A DNA stretch of 32,266 nt from positions 1 through 32,266 of the forward strand of contig JAGHSH010000095.1 in the NCBI GenBank assembly GCA_018065965.1, given 5' to 3'. Shown here piece after piece: positions 30,466 through 32,266 of the stretch (positions within the stretch are counted from its first letter, which is position 1; each line of letters begins with the position of its first letter). The notes beneath the pieces are model-generated. The model was not told the origin of the DNA. It ran no database searches and worked only from the letters and a program-made list of their open reading frames with translations. The DNA is from Candidatus Apopatocola equi. Its GTDB lineage: Bacteria > Bacillota > Clostridia > Oscillospirales > Oscillospiraceae. Made by a program: the position numbers and the translations under genes.

Positions 30466-31008
30466 ATGAAAGCAACGGGTATAGTTCGGAGAATAGACGA
30501 TCTGGGTCGGGTAGTCATCCCCAAGGAGATCCGCCGCACACTGCGGATCCGAGAGGGCGACCCGCTGGAGATTTTCACGGAGCAGGACGGTGCTGTGGTG
30601 TTCAAGAAGTATTCCCCCATGGGTGAGCTGAGTGAATTCGCGATCTGCATCTGTGAGAGCGTGCATAAGGCCGCAGGCAGCGCCGTGGCCGTCTGCGACC
30701 GAGACGCGGTCATCGCCTATTCCGGCAGCGGCAAGCGGGATGCGCTGGACAGGCACATCAGCCGCGAGCTGCAGCAGCTCATGGAGAACCGGCGCAGCGT
30801 GCTGAGCCGGGACGGAGAGCCGCTGCCCAGACTTTGTGAGGGAGAGGCAAGCCCCACGGTGACCGCAGCGGCGCCGATCCTCTCGGAGGGGGACGTGCTG
30901 GGCTGCGTGGTCATTCTGGACGGCCGGGATGGCTCCATGCCGGGCGAGCTGGAGCTGAAGCTGGTGCAGACTGCGGCGGGCTTTCTGGGGCGGCAGATGG
31001 AGCCCTGA
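30466..31008 (+). CDS. spoVT: Stage V sporulation protein T (AbrB-GAF regulator)
   Basis: ATG 30466 has an AGGAGAGG ribosome site and gives 180 residues, the usual SpoVT length. The N-terminal AbrB swapped-hairpin domain reads KATGIVRRIDDLGRVVIPKEIRRTLRI and is almost invariant in the family. The C-terminal GAF-like domain (AGSAVAVCDRDAVIAYSG ... GDVLGCVVILD) is the sensor part. SpoVT controls late forespore genes and, in relatives, spore dormancy, which supports a spore-forming host. The frame open upstream is antisense to the HTH remnant. I could not find a convincing sigma-G promoter. Confidence 0.95.
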   Translation: MKATGIVRRIDDLGRVVIPKEIRRTLRIREGDPLEIFTEQDGAVVFKKYSPMGELSEFAICICESVHKAAGSAVAVCDRDAVIAYSGSGKRDALDRHISRELQQLMENRRSVLSRDGEPLPRLCEGEASPTVTAAAPILSEGDVLGCVVILDGRDGSMPGELELKLVQTAAGFLGRQMEP

Positions 31009-31025
31009 AAAAAAGAAAAAAGCTC

Positions 31026-31054
31026 TTGACTCCGGCAGGGAGATGTGGTATTAT
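31026..31054 (+). promoter_or_regulatory. tRNA promoter
   Basis: TTGACT, 17 bases, TATTAT, about 16 bases before the mature tRNA 5' end. Confidence 0.75.
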
Positions 31055-31069
31055 ACTTCCTGCAGATAT

Positions 31070-31145
<76 letters not shown>

Positions 31146-31150
31146 GTTGG

Positions 31151-31189
31151 AGTGGATGTAACTGATTTCAGTTACATCCACTTTGTTTT
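31151..31189 (+). terminator. tRNA terminator
   Basis: A perfect 15-bp stem (31151-31165 with 31168-31182) with a two-base spacer, then TTGTTTTTT. It begins five bases after the CCA end. Confidence 0.85.
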
Positions 31190-31202
31190 TTACCCAAAAG
31201 TA

Positions 31203-31231
31203 TTGACAAGGGCATCATCCGTAAGTACAAT
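31203..31231 (+). promoter_or_regulatory. Promoter of the nucleotidyltransferase gene
   Basis: TTGACA, 17 bases, TACAAT, leaving a leader of about 55 bases; AAAGGA is the ribosome site. Confidence 0.75.
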
Positions 31232-31291
31232 ACAATGATTTAGCGAGAAACGCTGAATGGGTGGCATGGGCGAAGAAGAAAGGATTATAAT

Positions 31292-31948
31292 ATGAAACAT
31301 GATTTTAAGTTCATATCAAAACATTCGCCCCAAGTTAAGTCTGCCTATTCTGACCTTATGGAAATTCTCAGCCTTGTTCATGATGACTTACGAAAGCATT
31401 ACACTTTTCAGCATGAGCCTGTTGGCAGTTACTCTCGCAACATGATTACCTATGACGCGAAATCAAATATTGGTTTCGATTTTGACATCAACATTTATCC
31501 AAATGATGAAGAAAACCGTTTCAATGAAAAACAGATCAAGTTACTGTTCAAGCAATCATTGGATAAATTCGCACATCGGTATGGCTACGACTTTGCCGAA
31601 GACTCAACTCGCGTTTTGACCATCAAGGTAAAAGATCGCAAGAATTCCCGTATTCTTCATAGTGTGGACTTTGCCTTTGTTAATGACTATGAGGATGATG
31701 ACGGATACGATTGTCAAGAATACATTCACTATAACAAGAAGCAGAATACTTACTCGTGGTTAGAACAATCTCAAGGATTCTATATGCTTCCGGAGCGCTT
31801 TCAATGGATAAAAGATAACGGGCTGAAAGACGAACTGGACGCACTATACATCCGCAAGAAAAATAGCAATGATGATCCGAATAAGCATTCCCGTTCATTA
31901 TTTGCCGAAGCAGTCAATGCTTGTTATAATGAAAATTGTGATAAATGA
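31292..31948 (+). CDS. Stand-alone nucleotidyltransferase-fold protein
   Basis: This 218-residue, AT-rich protein carries the polymerase-beta-type nucleotidyltransferase pattern. It has PVGSYSRNM (the GS motif), then FDFDINIY with the DxD metal pair, and SVDFAFV with a third Asp. A C-terminal helical part with ERFQWIKDNGLKDELDALYI follows. Members of this superfamily transfer nucleotides to RNA, protein or small molecules and include toxin and antiphage enzymes; which type this is cannot be told. It lies right after the initiator tRNA and differs in composition from the GC-rich genes before it, so it is probably acquired DNA. It converges on the broken gene at the window edge. Confidence 0.7.
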   Translation: MKHDFKFISKHSPQVKSAYSDLMEILSLVHDDLRKHYTFQHEPVGSYSRNMITYDAKSNIGFDFDINIYPNDEENRFNEKQIKLLFKQSLDKFAHRYGYDFAEDSTRVLTIKVKDRKNSRILHSVDFAFVNDYEDDDGYDCQEYIHYNKKQNTYSWLEQSQGFYMLPERFQWIKDNGLKDELDALYIRKKNSNDDPNKHSRSLFAEAVNACYNENCDK

Positions 31949-31971
31949 ATTATCTTATGTACAGAGCAGGT

Positions 31972-32266
31972 TTACGCCTGCTCCGTTTCTTCTTCCTCAA
32001 AAGAATCATCGTCCACGCCGTATTCCTCCGGGAACAGTTCTTTCAGAGTCTCCGACGGCTCGCAGGAAACGTACTCAACGGCAACACCCTCGCGGATGTC
32101 GGCGGTATAGTTTACTCCTTTGTTAGTCCAAAGTCGTACTGCAAATAATCCGGAAGTTCGCTGTCCATATGAATATCGAAGAGCAGCGTTCCTTTGGGAT
32201 TATCTGTCTTTCTTGGATTCTTCATAACGCCCTCACCTACGTAGGTAAAGGGCATTACAATCCCAT
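31972..32266 (-). pseudogene. 3' end of a frameshifted gene, helicase-C-terminus-like (partial)
   Basis: From the window edge a minus-strand frame reads GIVMPFTYVGEGVMKNPRK and SELPDYLQYDFGLTKE, then meets TAA at 32112-32114. A second frame continues seamlessly in sense as NYTADIREGVAVEYVSCEPS ... EEEETEQA to TAA at 31972-31974. A one- or two-base frameshift near 32110 would join them. PFTYVGEG and the acid-poor core recall the C-terminal DUF3427-type end of DEAD/DEAH helicases in mobile islands, a tentative match. An AGGAG lies at the frameshift but no start codon follows it in the second frame. Confidence 0.5.

Overview
The window looks like chromosome of a GC-rich, anaerobic, spore-forming Firmicute of the Oscillospiraceae / Clostridia type. 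Pointers are spoVT, a ctsR-mcsA-clpC heat-shock locus with a CtsR heptad operator, rubrerythrin, a 2x[4Fe-4S] ferredoxin, a siroheme-type reductase, a tandem glycine riboswitch and many consensus sigma-A promoters. The species cannot be fixed from the sequence alone.

Layout. 1-5.6 kb: the end of an upstream gene, a membrane-anchored leucine-rich-repeat protein, a small acidic protein, an SLH/transglutaminase lipoprotein, a DnaQ-type exonuclease and a MATE exporter. 5.6-9.1 kb (minus): ctsR, mcsA and clpC. clpC has an in-frame TAG between the N-domain and the first ATPase domain, and no mcsB is present. 9.2-12.2 kb (plus): ferredoxin, a CDF metal exporter preceded by a terminator-like hairpin, then a tandem glycine riboswitch with expression terminator controlling an APC permease. 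12.2-17.9 kb: an AT-rich accessory island, all on the minus strand. It holds about six candidate immunity genes, several directly preceded by short C-terminal remnants of Rhs/WapA-type toxins. A broken Rhs core, a 49-bp direct repeat at cassette junctions and a 45-bp inverted repeat with compensatory changes also lie here. 17.9-22.1 kb (minus): a ZIP metal transporter whose promoter spacer is a palindromic operator, a DUF6591-like protein, a Mor-like regulator, a thioredoxin/siroheme-reductase pair and rubrerythrin. 22.2-23.5 kb: an MFS gene with an apparent internal deletion, an M3-peptidase N-terminal stub and a small membrane protein. 23.5-30.3 kb: Tex, a HerA/DUF853-like ATPase with an 11-residue repeat tail, a hydantoinase/oxoprolinase-type protein and a membrane protein coupled to a truncated HTH gene. 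30.4-32.3 kb: spoVT, an initiator tRNA-Met, and then AT-rich foreign DNA with a stand-alone nucleotidyltransferase and a frameshifted gene running off the end.

The most interesting parts are the array of orphan immunity genes with vestigial toxin tails, the amber-interrupted clpC, and two metal or glycine regulatory leaders whose parts can be read directly. Several loci look degenerate (clpC, Rhs core, MFS, M3 peptidase, HTH regulator, terminal gene), so recent gene decay or assembly errors both need considering.
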